Assembly (NCBI RefSeq): GCF_000003605.2
Contig: NW_003132364.1
Span: forward strand, 113,218-158,825
Origin: Saccoglossus kowalevskii
Lineage: Eukaryota; Hemichordata; Enteropneusta; Harrimaniidae
DNA length: 45,608 nt
Direction: 5' to 3'
This document shows positions 11,428-23,415 of this stretch, piece by piece; positions within the stretch are counted from its first letter, which is position 1; every line of letters starts with the position of its first letter. The notes under the pieces are model-generated. The model was given only the letters and a program-made list of their open reading frames with translations. It made no database searches and had not been told where the DNA came from. The position numbers and the translations under genes are program-made.

Positions 11428-14400
11428 TAAGTACCATGATTGCTTTATATTCTCTCTATACTGAGTGCGATGGACACGCCACATGTGTGATATGCTGCCT
11501 ATTAATCATTTCAAACGTCCCATCTTCATAAACTGGTAAGGTATTAAGTGATAAATATACTTCATAGTTACTTTACTGATATTTGGTAGTATAATAACCA
11601 TGCGCGGTAAAATGACTTGACACTCAGTCGTCCCTGATAATTATTTTCGATGTCTGTTTGAGTGTATTATTAAGCATCCAGGCTGTTTCTATTCCCACCG
11701 TAATAGTTACATGTCTGTATATATAGTGCATTGGCATGTAACGTTTTAATTGCGTTTCTTGTTTGCGCCCAGTGACTCTCGTAATGAGCAGTTTTCGCGG
11801 TGAATGACTTTGTCAATCAGCAAATGTCTTCCATTCATCCCAACCACACAAACCCAATATAATATTTTGCTTTCAATGTCACTTCTCTTTTGTGTTTGTT
11901 GCATTTATTGCCAATAGGGTAACATATTGTGATTGCAAATATAGTTCTACGTGTTTTGTCTCATATTACTAGAACATAAATCATCAAACGGATATGTTAT
12001 CTTTTCAATAACTCTCCGCGCAACCAGGACGACTTTGAACCTTATTATCACACCTCCACTGCTCATGCAGTAAACGTATAATCCTATGTATGAACAGCGT
12101 AAAAATGTGAAGTCTCAACTGTTATTTGTTACCAATTAACTCTCTATAAACTCTAACGCATTTAAGGTGACAATTCAGTTACTAGACATAGCTCTGTGGA
12201 TGTGGAAAATTGAACGGTATTTTATTCGAGATTTTTACATTTCAACTCGTTGCCTGGTAACATTCCAAACACCAAGATAATTCATAAATACGGCATGTCT
12301 ATATACCGGCAGTTTTGACGAGGGATGTATCGTGTATATTATTATGTGATGGGTTTCACTTCGGTCTACAGCCACGGTATATTGTGTCGTGCATGTACGA
12401 ACTCTTTCATAACCTATCACGCTTCTTTAATGATCTCTCCACGTCTCCTCCGTATCCATAAGCTGCGTTGGCCATGACCATTATTCTTATAGAGAAACCG
12501 TTAGTGGGCGATTAGTTAATTTGCTACAGCTTACAAAGCGCTAAGTACCATTTGTAAGAATTTCACCAGGCGTCACTGAATAGCATTGTAGCGCTGTCAG
12601 CCGTGTATGAGGTACGATTACCTTTTCGCTAGCAAATCCAGAAAATCTTGATATAAAGTGAATCACATATTATATTGTGTGGTATACTTATTTCTGGATC
12701 CAGATATAGACCTTGTTTTCTATTGATGAATTAACTTCGTACAACCTGAATTCATAATAACATTATTTTTGTTTACAAAAAAAATATTGTTGTGTGTTGC
12801 CATTATTATTTTATTGTGCTTATATTTATCATCAACGCACTTTGTTCGCATAACATGGAGGTTTTATTATTATTTGATCATCAATAAAAAAATCTAGCCT
12901 CAAGATAAATATCATATTCAGACATGCGTTGGATGAAAGGCACCTAGATAAAACTCAATCATAATTTGTTTTCATCTGATCATTCTTTGTAACGTTCAAC
13001 ACAAAATATGATATTCAGATTGAAAAATCGAAAACGTGTCAGATCTTTATATGTAATATTGATATAAACAAAAGTGGTCTAAGTAGTCTACTCTGTCACA
13101 TTAAATTGGTGAAGGGGACGGTGTTCACTAAATCCCAGGTACGGACAACATAAACAAATTCTTGTAATTTTTTGCGAAGCGAATTTCTGTTACGAGTCGA
13201 GGAACACAATCACATTGACAGAATTATGTCGCACTCTCAAAAGGTTCTCTTTTTGCCGGTGTCGACCTGGCTATAACGAGAATTGTGTTGTCTCTGATGT
13301 CTAGACTGTGAAAAAGTGATATGCTCCTTTTTTTCTCATTCTTTGGTCGTGTTTTCGGATTCGCGCTCTAATACTAATTTATTTGTATGGGCCTTAGCTG
13401 CAATGAAGAGTTCATGAATTACACAAAAATGATAAAGTAATATAAACCATAATAATGGAATTATAAAATAATGATTGAAGAAATTTATTATGAATAACGA
13501 ACAAGAAAATATTTAATTCGAATATGAAGTTTTACCATCTAATCATAGTAATAATTAATCTGTCTCTTCCACTGCCTGAAATTATTTTCTGGATAAGAAT
13601 GGATTTCATCGTTCACTCAATTCGCTACTAATGCGATAGTGATTAATTTCTCGTTCATTCCAATTCCAACAGTGGCAGCCGTTGGCAACTGACTCCCACA
13701 CATAAGCACAAAACGTAGATACACTATCAAAGTCACTACCAGAATCGACACTGGCAATCTAAAGAAAAACAGGAAATAGGGTGAAATGGGACCAGCCATA
13801 GGCAACAGCATCATAGTCGTGTAATTAAATACACACAATTCTATATTGGTTAAGATCCTAATTACCATGTACTGACTACATGCCACCATTGCCCCTAGCT
13901 CCAGCTTCACAGCGTTGGAATGCCATGTTACTGTCAGTGATTCAATCTACTGACCACCAGCATTCAACAACATATCCCGAAGACTTCCATATTACAAAAT
14001 GTCAACATAAGTCAGTACGAGATCGGGATATCATAATGTCACTTAGTGATGTATTGCCACGGTGAAATGCCTAAAATTAAATCTTATTCCATTTTATCTG
14101 ATTGATCTATTCGTGTTTTTTAACTGATATTCAATGTTATGATAGTTACTATGACCCCACTAAAATTCCCATTGCTTCAAAGCAGTACGAGATCGTGCCA
14201 CATCGCGACCCATTGGCGGTACACGTCATATCTTATTCAATACAAAAACGCGTCCTCGACTGCGTCCTTGGTTAACAATGTCGCGTAACAATGGAAATAT
14301 TAACAATCATGCATTTTCAGGAAAAACCCATTATAAGTTTCATTAGAGGTGTGCGTGGGGCTGGTCGGTCATGTGACCGGAAATACGCTCATTTAATATT

Positions 14401-16100
14401 CTTTGAATCGCAGTAAGAACATCAACCGCTATATGATATATGTACTTATGGTGACAAAAGTCCAATCATTGTCGCCTATATTAGGAGCATGTATGTAAGC
14501 AGATTTATTATAACATACACAAAACAATATTGCATGGTTATTTCAGACAGCGTGCATTAAGTGAGTACATGTGATGTTCACAGGAGACGACTTTTGTTTC
14601 GCGTGTAATAGTGAATCGACGCATTAAGATGCCATTGCATCTCTAGATAGAATCGCAGCCGCAAGGTAGAGACGACGGAGCATTCCTACAGAGCTCTGAC
14701 CTCAGATGCATTCTCAACTCTGATGTGGGTCGCTGTGATATAATGTAAATATACAGGGATCGTGACTCCAGGCTACTTTCAATACAATCATATATATGTA
14801 CCGATTAAGTGTAGTTTTAGCGTTGACTGTATATATAAATCGCAAGATGTATTTTTAGATTCACAAGCAATACGTTAGAAACAACTGCTGTATCACCCAC
14901 TGTGCGAAATTTCCCGATATCCCTTTATGTATTCAACTCATTTAGTTGCACATACTAAGCCATTCACTGTATGACACCATCACGGAGTTGTCAGCATGCA
15001 GTATATGTGATGCACAATAATGATCTGCTACCTTCAATTATAACTGCAACTTTTGTTGGAGGCGATATCATCGGAGCATCGACGTAAATTCAGCTAATTG
15101 AACTATTCATACTCAATACAAATATAATGACACCCAACACATACTCTTAATATTTACATTTCAACTAAGCGAAATAAGATACGAGGCACGTATAGGACAC
15201 CGCTAATGCAATCTTTTGCACCTGATTGTTTTAAACCATCCGGTCGTTAGAGAGTACACACGCGTGATACATTAAGCATGACTGACGCTCGTTACAACGA
15301 AACGTGAAGAAATCCATCATAATCATGTATTGTCACGATATACGAAGAACGTATTGAATTAAATAATCTGATACTAGAGTGATATTTTGTTATTTGTGTC
15401 TTTATCACATTCTAGTGTTGATGGGGAAGTTTATATGAACAGCTTTGATATCAAATATTTCTACATGCAAATATTATAATTCTCAGTGTGTGACATATCT
15501 TAAGCAGTTCTTGCGCATATTCAAATATCACGGACTCAACTGCTGTCAAATTAGAATATTTCTGGAATTCACATCACTTCTCTAAGACGTCGTATTTATT
15601 TATTTCATAGATTATACATGTCCGATGGTACGTCTTGATACTTACCACACGCCCACTAGCGTAAACCTCGTAATAAGAGACTGAATATTGAAGTAGGCGA
15701 GGAAACATCAACATACAAACATACAATGTCGAACACTAATATTGACCGATATTCTAAAGTTATCTTGTCACTATGGTAACAAATAACAATCACACTAATA
15801 TCACGTACGACAAATATGTGGTCAACAGTATTCCACTAACCATTTTCTAAGTCATGCAAACAACATGATAATAACCTGATACTCAATGCTTAGAAATTGG
15901 AAAGGATACAAATATTGTTATTGGCATTTGATTATTAAATAAAAATAATTATATAGTGTTCATTTCATTTACTAAGTTTATATTCTATTGTTTTCATAAA
16001 GTTAAAAAAACATCGAGAAGCCAGGGTTAAAAACGAAAGCTATAATACCGTGCCCTCAAAATACAACAAAGTTATCACGAGGATGCCACAAAGAATGCCC
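11428..16100. other. AT-rich non-coding stretch
   Basis: Nothing gene-like was recognised. The best minus-strand frame, 13617-13910 (97 codons), has two hydrophobic runs but no family signature. Position 14368 onward holds a GGTCATGTGACC palindrome directly followed by CGGAAAT, an ETS-like core. A minus-strand donor-like GTAAGTATC lies at about 15640. Confidence 0.5.
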
Positions 16101-16179
16101 AAAGACAATACGGCGATCGTATCAACTAACGACACGTAGCGGTTATAGCGTTTTGCGCTGCGCGAACTTTAGCGTTCAG

Positions 16180-16277
16180 TGACGTCACGCGCCACATCGT
16201 TCCCGCATCCAATGTAAATAAAGAGCAGAAGTCGTCGAAAGGGCCAGTGTTAGTCACGTGGCTCACACCATATAAGG
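16180..16277. promoter_or_regulatory. CRE + E-box + CArG cluster, candidate promoter/enhancer
   Basis: Within 98 bp there is a full CRE TGACGTCA (16180-16187), an E-box CACGTG (16255-16260) and a perfect serum response element core CCATATAAGG (16268-16277), which fits CC(A/T)6GG. The ATATAA inside it could also serve as a TATA box. The upstream 80 bp (about 16100-16180) is unusually CpG-rich for this window. Further partial CREs occur at about 16375 and 16537. CRE plus CArG is the known arrangement of immediate-early promoters such as c-fos, but I see no downstream coding sequence that identifies a gene. Confidence 0.4.
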
Positions 16278-16299
16278 GAAAACTTCAACGTTAAAAAAA

Positions 16300-19200
16300 A
16301 ATAACTGATTTTTTTGAACGAGTACTGATACGGCCTTTCTCTGAACAGCAAATTCTATTGTTTTCGGAGCTAGATACGTCATAGTCTAGTATTATCCGCA
16401 AACTGAATTTGAGTGGATAATAAGCCCATGATGTCACGAGTATAAGCCAGCTCTACGAATAAGTGATGATAACCGTTTGATTACATGACCAACTAAGATT
16501 GGCAAAACGAATCATATGCTAATTCTGCTAACCAGATGTGACGTCTACACTTTTGCAGTGACGGCCGTCGACTCGGATGGTTTCGAAATCACAGAAATAT
16601 TACTCTAGATTACCATCATTGTGAGTTATGGTCATTGCACCGTGACAGTGATTGTTTTTATTCGGGGTCTGAATTCTCATGACACATATATCGTCACACG
16701 ATTCGTTTTTCTATACGTACTGTAAGTGTTGCCCAATGTGCACTCGTAACCCGGCATGCACTCCGCTTCTTCGAGTTGTATGTATTTGGGAACTGGGTTA
16801 TAGGTACGAAACACAGTCATGCCGACGAATTAAGTTAGCACTTAGCACTGCATATGAGATAAAAGTGAAGGACGGTCAAAGTATTGTTGGCTCGAGTTAA
16901 GGTTCGACTAAAGATTACTTTAATTAGTTATACGCTTCAATAGAAAACATCAATTTAATTGAAGCCACAATACGTGCTTCTTGACACGCCTAGCTATCTC
17001 ACGGTAATGTGTTGCAGTCATCGGACAGAGTTTCCGATTTGCACGTAAACGTAAACCACGCAGGAAATGTATTCGTGTGTTGATGCACATGTCCAGACTC
17101 ATTCTTCCAAAGATAATAACTTTAGAATGGTTCGATGTTCCTGTTATTTATGACCATGACTCGGTTTAGCCATCTCGATGGAATGAAACGAAGCGTTAGA
17201 GCATGAATGTTAGATAGTCTAATTTCCTTTTGTCTATCGAATCAAACAAAACTAATTCGGTTGTTTTGACAGTGGCAATGAATCAGGCAAATTGAACTAT
17301 GGATGCACCGGACTTGGTGCGGTAGAATATTCAGATCACAACTGTAGATCTCGCTACTCTCATCTTGAATTAAACGTCATACTGCTATGTAAATGCCACT
17401 GAAAGTGTCTTTGGTTCGATCTATCTTGAGAATCTACGAACACTAACATTTGCATTTCACGTTGTTCTTGCAGATCGAAATTGAGGTATTTGAAAGTGGC
17501 AGGCTGGCTCTATGACAGCAATCACCATTCGTTGTCAGCGACTAGTTTTACCAGGTATCAACTTAGTAGCTCGTACTGTGATGTGGAGTTACCAAGTGTG
17601 TTATTCAGCGTAACGTTCATCTATGTGTAAGTTGCTTTCATATACTGGCTTATTACATTGAAATATTACAACACAAAAGTCATGACACTTTTAAAACTGT
17701 AGCAATCGCTAATTGATATTGAATAATGTTGACGTGTCATTGCATGCACATGCCGTGGTCAAGTAGTACGTATAGGGCACGATCGTCTCACTATTATTGT
17801 GGCCTTAGTACAAGGACATCGTAGCATACATGTGCGCACTACATGCATTGTCACGTACATCTCTAAATGATTAAGGTAATATTAGATCAGTCATCAAATC
17901 AAATCAAATCAATGCAAATTTGTCTATGTCTATATGTTCTTTCTTGAATATATATTTATTGAATTTTAACAGTACAGGTTCAATATGTAAAACAACTCAA
18001 TCACACAGTTCAGTATATTTTAAATCGTCAATTGTATACTTTGAAATAATGTGTTATGTTCGAACATGAAACATGAATTAGCATTATGTATTTAACCACG
18101 CGCTTTGACTGTATGAAATGTACGTACCAAAACCCCTGGCAACAGTGTTATATTTTTATGGAAGGTTTGCGCTTTCCCGGAAACCTAAGAATTGAAAACT
18201 ATACAGAGGAATAAGCTGTACATTGGTTCATCATGTACTGGGATACACTTTGTCATCTAAGTGCCGTGTATATATAGCCAAAGTACGCCGCCTATGCCCA
18301 TACCTAAAATATTACTCAAATCACAAAGATTATATTAGAAAAATCGTATGTATGAATTGACATGGTTTTATTCTCCTAAGGCATACATGATAAGATGTAA
18401 TCAGCAACGTACTCACACATATCTACACCAGGCTAACACTCACAGATGGGTTCGGAGCGCCACACGCCTCAAAATAAAACATTATAGACTAAATAAATGT
18501 ATGTTACTAAACTTGAAACAATGGAAAATTATGTTTAATTAGTAACTATCATGAATTGTTCTATTATTGTGATATTGTATTGTACGATATTTGCATAGTA
18601 TACCATCATTTCACCAATCATTCTGTTTGTGAAATAACAATTAAGCGATAGAGTTAGCTTATACTGGCGATGACTTGATAACCACACAATGATTATGTGT
18701 CACGTGACAACGTATGCGACTTATGTGACATTGTTAACGTGTGTTTGCTAATTAATGATGCATGATACAATGATCCTCACTTAACTGTGTCCACACATTT
18801 CACAAGTAACCCCTTGATGGCGCCCTTCTGTTCAACATGCGCTTAAAGAAATATGTGATATCAGAAATTGATATTCATTTAACGTGACAAACAGAAGTTC
18901 CGATGACTATATACAGGTTTGTTACTATCTAAAATTTACCAAAAAACATTGTTCATATATTTATTTTCTGTTTTGCTCACTTGGCCAAAGACTGCCACGG
19001 ACGCCTACTCTAAAAAAGAATATTCACAAGACTGAACGTTTGTTGCACGGGTGTCAGCTTTCGTTCGGAAGTTTATTCTAACACAATGACAATCAATATA
19101 CATAACGTCTTTCTAAACAAAACTGTTTAGATTCTTCACTTTATGGTGGCATAACCAAGATTTTCATATTTAATTTCTTTAATAATGCACCCTCAAATGA

Positions 19201-19314
19201 AGTAACTGGAAAGATTTGTCTCGCCTTTTGGATAATAGTTTAGCCCAAATCCATGTCCTTAGAAAGCTAAACATATCAATGTACTGTCAACGTCCAATGC
19301 CATGTTCTCTTTAA
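16300..19314. other. AT-rich non-coding stretch
   Basis: A 73-codon plus-strand frame at 16679-16900 has a cysteine-rich start (CKCCPMC..) but resembles no family I know. TCAAA units repeat at 17894-17912. A CLEAR-type E-box GTCACGTGAC lies at 18699-18708. Nothing else was supported. Confidence 0.5.
18699..18708. promoter_or_regulatory. CLEAR-type E-box GTCACGTGAC
   Basis: Exact 10-bp palindrome, the second of three in the window (others at 6804 and 38637). It is a motif match only. Confidence 0.4.
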
Positions 19315-19445
19315 AGTGTAGTGTAGTGTAGTGTAGTGTAGTGTAGTGTAGTGTAGTGTAGTGTAGTGTAGTGTAGTGTAGTGTAGTGTAGTGTAGTGTA
19401 GTGTAGTGTAGTGTAGTGTAGTGTAGTGCAGTGTAGTGTAGTGTA
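19315..19445. repeat. TAGTG pentanucleotide microsatellite, about 26 copies
   Basis: 131 bases of AGTGT/TAGTG period 5 with a single interruption (C at 19429). Its minus-strand translation (TLHYT repeated) gives spurious 75-100 codon frames at 19259-19578. It ends about 95 bp before the candidate start codon at 19541, so length change here could affect that promoter. Confidence 0.98.
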
Positions 19446-19476
19446 ACTGTAAATTGCCGAGTAAGCATTTGAGGAC

Positions 19477-19540
19477 TTTGAAGGGCGGTAGTCGTCGCGC
19501 CACGCATGCGCGAGATATATTGGTAAACATATAAACAAAG
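19477..19540 (+). promoter_or_regulatory. CpG-rich promoter with NRF-1-like site
   Basis: About 65 bp with clustered CpG (GGGCGG, CGTCGCGCC, ACGCATGCGCGA) stand out from AT-rich flanks. ACGCATGCGCGA differs by one base from the NRF-1 consensus core. ATATATTGG at 19515-19523 may be a TATA-like or initiator region, and two forkhead-like words (GTAAACA, ATAAACA) follow. This is the pattern of a housekeeping promoter with a short 5' leader, immediately before an ATG in a very good context. Confidence 0.4.
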
Positions 19541-19605
19541 ATGGCGACTTTGACTGTTGCGCAGACCAATGAATTCAAACTGAGACGTTACGAAGCTTTA
19601 CTCGG
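19541..19605 (+). CDS. Candidate first coding exon of an unidentified gene (partial)
   Basis: The ATG sits in AAAGATGGCGAC. This is a strong Kozak context and matches 10 of 12 positions of the TISU element (SAASATGGCGGC), which in animals marks housekeeping mRNAs with very short leaders and overlaps a YY1 site. It encodes MATLTVAQTNEF.., ending ..RRYEALLG. The frame would hit TAA at 19607, exactly inside a donor-like CGG|GTAACC, so an exon of 65 nt ending in phase 2 at 19605 is the natural reading. I do not recognise the protein. One possible acceptor (TTCTATTAG, exon from 19670) keeps the frame only to a TGA about 60 nt later, so exon 2 is not established. Confidence 0.35.
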
Positions 19606-20219
19606 GTAACCGGCGGTAATTGATGCAAGTCACGCATAGATCTAACCTCATATTTGTGATTTCTATTAGAAGAGCGCACCACCCTTTAAAATTGTCTATT
19701 TCTGAGGCTGAAATCAACGCGATTCAATGAAGTGAAATGTTACTCCAGTATATGCGCGAGTTTTTTTGTTGGGAATGTTCGAATGGCATTCCATGAAAAC
19801 ATGTAAAGTAAACCCAGTTAAATTTCAGTTTACAATTAATTTTGATTTTTTACTTCCCAAGTGATTCTGTAATATGATGTTGATATTTCAAATACAAACC
19901 TATTGTGGTTCCATAATATTAATTTTTGCGTGTTTCTGCATTGTTGTGTTACATAATACAACCATACAAAAACATTATTTCACCTCTAGGTGGAATGGGT
20001 TGGAATTGGTCACGGTGGGGCTGCTCAGCTAAACTATCTTGGAACCATCATATATTAATAGTGATAGACTAGTGGACAATGATAGTTTTCGAACATTTTA
20101 TATCGACGCTGGAATATATTTATCGATAGTTTAATACTCAACACTGTTACTTTAGAATAGTAGTATGTCACCATGTGTGCAGCACAGTGATACGGGGTAT
20201 ATATTAATATTGATGCAAT
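19606..20219 (+). other. Possible first intron, otherwise non-coding
   Basis: If the exon at 19541 is real this is intron. Acceptor-like sites occur at 19669 and at about 19989 (TTTCACCTCTAG). The open stretch after the second one is in the wrong phase for the donor at 19605. No other structure was seen. Confidence 0.35.
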
Positions 20220-20297
20220 GACTTCCTCATGTGTTGTCATTACCCCTTGAAGGTATTCTACACAAGTTAACTTTTGACGGATGGTTATCTGCTTTGA
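20220..20297 (+). repeat. Diverged dispersed repeat, copy 1 (pairs with 23416-23493)
   Basis: Positions 20234-20297 align without gaps to 23430-23493 at 50 of 64 identities (my count), and weaker similarity continues about 14 bp upstream. Both copies can be read as LSL.LEGI..K..F..WLSAL, but both also carry an aligned in-frame TGA just upstream. An interspersed element or a decayed coding repeat is therefore as likely as live exons. Confidence 0.6.
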
Positions 20298-20370
20298 AAA
20301 ACTCTCAAAATTTTGTAGTAGCAATAATACTAAAATTATTAACTCCATGTATGACGACAGCCACTATTGC

Positions 20371-20450
20371 CACTATCAGGGGGAAATCTTCTCTCTCTCG
20401 GGTTCTCCACACTTGTCAGGGGGTAATCTCGTCTCGAATCTCTATCTCGT
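20371..20450. repeat. Two imperfect 39-bp units at the LTR edge
   Basis: CACTATCAGGGGGAAATCTTC (20371) is repeated 39 bp later as CACTTGTCAGGGGGTAATCTC (20410), both followed by CT-rich sequence. This makes the exact edge of the neighbouring LTR uncertain. Confidence 0.6.
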
Positions 20451-21047
20451 CCCCTTGAGGTACGGGATCGGGAATGTCACTTATACTTTACAGTCAAATA
20501 AGACACACACAACGAAATACGTTTCAACTCTCGTCTTAGTCGATCAATCGAGCACTCTATAAGACACAGCGCCCTGGGGAAAAAATCCCCAAGACTCTCA
20601 CAAGGCTGAACCAAGACTCGCCCAAGACTGGACTACCTCGAGGCTCGCCCCTGGACTCTCTCGGACTCTCCAGGACTGCCCTCTCTCTCTACTGCGTCTA
20701 TCGTGCTGTGTTCGTCAAGACCAACTCAAACTCTCTTTATTCATTTTCACAACTCTAACCAATTACAAAACAGTAAAACGACTCTAGGGCGTAACCTTCA
20801 ACCATAAAGCCAATCACACTAAGTACTGAATACGTCATATCTTTTGATTAATCGTTCACTACATTAATAACTATGAATATAAACTGTCAGAATGGCGACG
20901 ATTATCTGGTAATTAGTTCCAAATCACTGAGCTAAGTTCCGTCCAAAACTTCAAATAGGCCTACACGATGACAGACATAACACAGCAATTCGTTAATAAT
21001 CAGTTAATTAAGTCGGTCAAGAGATACGCGAAAACAAATTCATGACA
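20414..21047 (-). mobile_element. Probable solo LTR of an LTR retrotransposon (634 bp)
   Basis: The segment starts TGTCA and ends TGACA, a 5-bp terminal inverted repeat with the canonical TG..CA ends. It is flanked by ACACT (20409-20413) and CCACT (21048-21052), a 5-bp target duplication with one mismatch. Base composition differs from its surroundings: the 20440-20700 part is GC- and CT-rich. Read on the minus strand it has an AATAAA signal (plus 20736-20741) about midway, and a stem TGGGGA/TCCCCA with a 5-A loop (20575-20591) after it, as in R/U5. No gag, pol or primer-binding site is seen on either side, which points to a solo LTR. The superfamily cannot be assigned. Confidence 0.5.
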
Positions 21048-21052
21048 CCACT

Positions 21053-22140
21053 ACCAGTTAACGGTAGGACATCAAACTTTTAGCGCATAGATTTGATTCC
21101 AACGGATTAACAAACACATCAGTAGATTTTCACGTCCCAATTTGCACTCCATAGTTATGTGGCGATAATTTGATAACAAACGTTTTATCATAGTCATCAT
21201 CACATATATACCCAGTGAAATTTCACCCTAGGCTGTAGTGATGTCCACATAGGACGTATACGCAGATGCATGTCAGCCCAGACAGTAGCGACACCCCATC
21301 CAGTGACCGGTCTCTCTAGTGTAGTGAAGCTAAGTGGTAAACATAATCACAGATATACTTAGCAAAAGTGCTTTCTAGTCAGCAGTAAAATTCGTTTTTG
21401 TCGGCGACACCACAGTGAAACACATTGTGCGTTTCCCATATGGTTCTACTACATCTGAAATTGCGTTAATCAGTGTAATGATAGAGCGGGTAACATAGAA
21501 TATGAGCTTTGCATCATAACATTAGTTTGTTAATCCCATACTTGGCTCCGTCATCACGGAGTTCACACCACATGATAGCAAACCATGACGACTAATCATA
21601 GCAGCCAGTGACGCAAAGGAAATTACAAACACTAGTAATATACTGTGTTAAAACATCATCATGACGTAGAAAATAACCAATAATCATGATATGTAACGCG
21701 GATTCTAGCTCTGCACAATTGGCATCTATTTGAACACAATGTTCACATCCCGAGGAAAAAAATCAATTAAGCACTTTACTTTTTATTGGAGGATGTCACA
21801 TGATCTGGGGATTTCAAATAGTGTTTCACAATTGTTGTCAATCTTGAATACAGTTGTGAGGTTCCACATTAGAGATCAATATCTCCATTGGCGTTTCTTT
21901 TGATTATATCACAATATAGCAATTATATCCAATAGAGGTACTGGCATAGGTGACAGTTACGTGTATTTGGGTGAATACAGAATAGCATTTGCAACTTCCG
22001 TTGTACCTAGTATAACAACTTTTACTTTGTAAAACTATACATTCACCAATGAATATAAAACGTGCTATACAACAATGATACAATGCCACTCGGATCACCA
22101 TTTCCAGTAAGTAAGTGCAGATTTTCAGTTCCCAAAGTAT
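21053..22140. other. Non-coding stretch
   Basis: No gene was seen. A 12-bp palindrome GTGAAATTTCAC lies at 21215-21226. The rest is AT-rich unique-looking sequence. Confidence 0.5.
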
Positions 22141-22145
22141 ACACT

Positions 22146-22159
22146 GTTTCCATGGATAC
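22146..22159. promoter_or_regulatory. RFX X-box-like site
   Basis: GTTTCCATGGATAC resembles the RFX X-box (GTTNCCATGGNAAC) with one deviation. E2F-like TTTTCCCGCG follows 115 bp downstream at 22273-22282. Both are motif matches only. Confidence 0.35.
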
Positions 22160-23255
22160 CGTTATTGAGCACACATAGCTACGCAACATGGAACGTAGCC
22201 CGTGGCTGTCCTAATAAAGACAACACTCGACGTAACTCTTCTGCATACATATTTTACGCTGTCTTGCGCGCGTTTTCCCGCGTGTGTCTGTTGGATTGCT
22301 GCAACAAAGATGACACAATTGATTGTAATGATTTACTGCTATTTAGAACGGATGTGTGAATTCCCATCACAATCTATGGAGTACTCAGTGATTCAACTCT
22401 ACTGTATCCCTCAGGGTACGCGTTGATCAGGGATTTCAACTATCCCAGTGACGTCCCTCCACCGTTAATCAAGTCCAAGTTTGGATTTTACTACTATGAA
22501 ATGAACTTTGTAACATCTTCAACATAGACGTGGAATGTTAATACTGCGCAAACTGTAATAGGCTTCTTTTTTCCCCGTGTTGCAATCTTTTTTTTTTTTG
22601 CATCTTTCTTTTAAAATGTTACGACTTTTCAGATTGAATATATTCAAATCTACATATCTACATACTCAACGTAGATTTGCTGATTCTATTACAGTAGAAT
22701 TACTATAGGCTTCATTAAAGTGCTGCAAACTCGTATATAAACATTTTTACGCCATGACAATAATATTATTTCAACAAAAGCTCTCGTTCTGGCTGCCATT
22801 AATTAACAAGGTGAAACTGCAATTTCAGTAGCTTAAATTCGGGTATTTTCTTCTATTACCTATTTCACCCAGGTCACATTTCTGTAATAAGGTCAACCCC
22901 TTTTCTATGTCGATTTCAACGACCATTAAAATCAATTTGTCACGTGATTTATCGACTTGCTCACGTCATTACACAGGTTACAGTGCAGCAGTAAAAACAA
23001 ATTTAATTGTGACGTATGATTGGTTGATCTATCACAACACATTTGTCTTGAGATTTCTTCAGGAATTACTATCAATCTGCTTTGTGTGTAGATGCGTATG
23101 TCGGGGCATTTATGTTATTGGAATTGACAGTTAATGTAACCATGCACATACTCACAGGACAGATGCTCAGCTGTTCTGTCGATAACATATTAAACATCCT
23201 TGCAGAAAAAGGCGAACATTGCACACTTCTTGTCAACTTTGGGTGACAATATTGG
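22160..23255. other. Non-coding stretch with weak promoter motifs
   Basis: Open frames at 22165-22426 (64-74 codons) overlap in different frames and match nothing known. A T-run lies at 22589-22600, an E-box at 22941-22946, and a good acceptor-like CATCCTTGCAG ends at 23205 with only a 26-codon open frame after it. No gene was called. Confidence 0.45.
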
Positions 23256-23355
23256 TTTCCTGGGGCTATATTATATGAAAATTTGAGAGAATCCAACGCA
23301 CCCGTTCACGTTGATATGTACTATAAAAGTGAACGATTCGCTTTATCACATATCT
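23256..23355 (+). repeat. Diverged repeat, copy A (pairs with about 23925-24025)
   Basis: The core at 23280-23321 aligns to 23954-23995 without gaps at 29 of 42 identities. Shared words flank it on both sides (GGGCTAT..TATATG before, ACGATT.GCT after). In one frame the cores read NLRESNAPVHVDMY and NLKKTNALVYVNMF, with nearly all differences synonymous or conservative. Either a duplicated exon or an old interspersed repeat would explain this. I do not recognise a protein family. Confidence 0.5.
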
Positions 23356-23415
23356 ATGTATTTTGTAATTTGTGTTTATCTAAATTGATGCCGAATCACT
23401 TATGAAGTGGCTTCT

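Noticed and set aside
13617-13910. 97-codon minus-strand frame with two membrane-like segments
   Set aside because: No family signature, no splice sites that extend it, and a length expected by chance.
18060-18130. Third copy of the 20220/23416 repeat block
   Set aside because: Only CGCTTTGACT and a few nearby bases match; the rest of the alignment is near background.
19670-19732. Possible second exon joined to 19541-19605
   Set aside because: The frame holds for only about 20 codons before TGA, and there is no further donor or recognisable homology.
19976-20060. Exon-like stretch after TTTCACCTCTAG, including a W..WS.W..CS pattern recalling thrombospondin type 1 repeats
   Set aside because: The phase does not fit the donor at 19605, the cysteine spacing is wrong for the domain, and the frame stops quickly.
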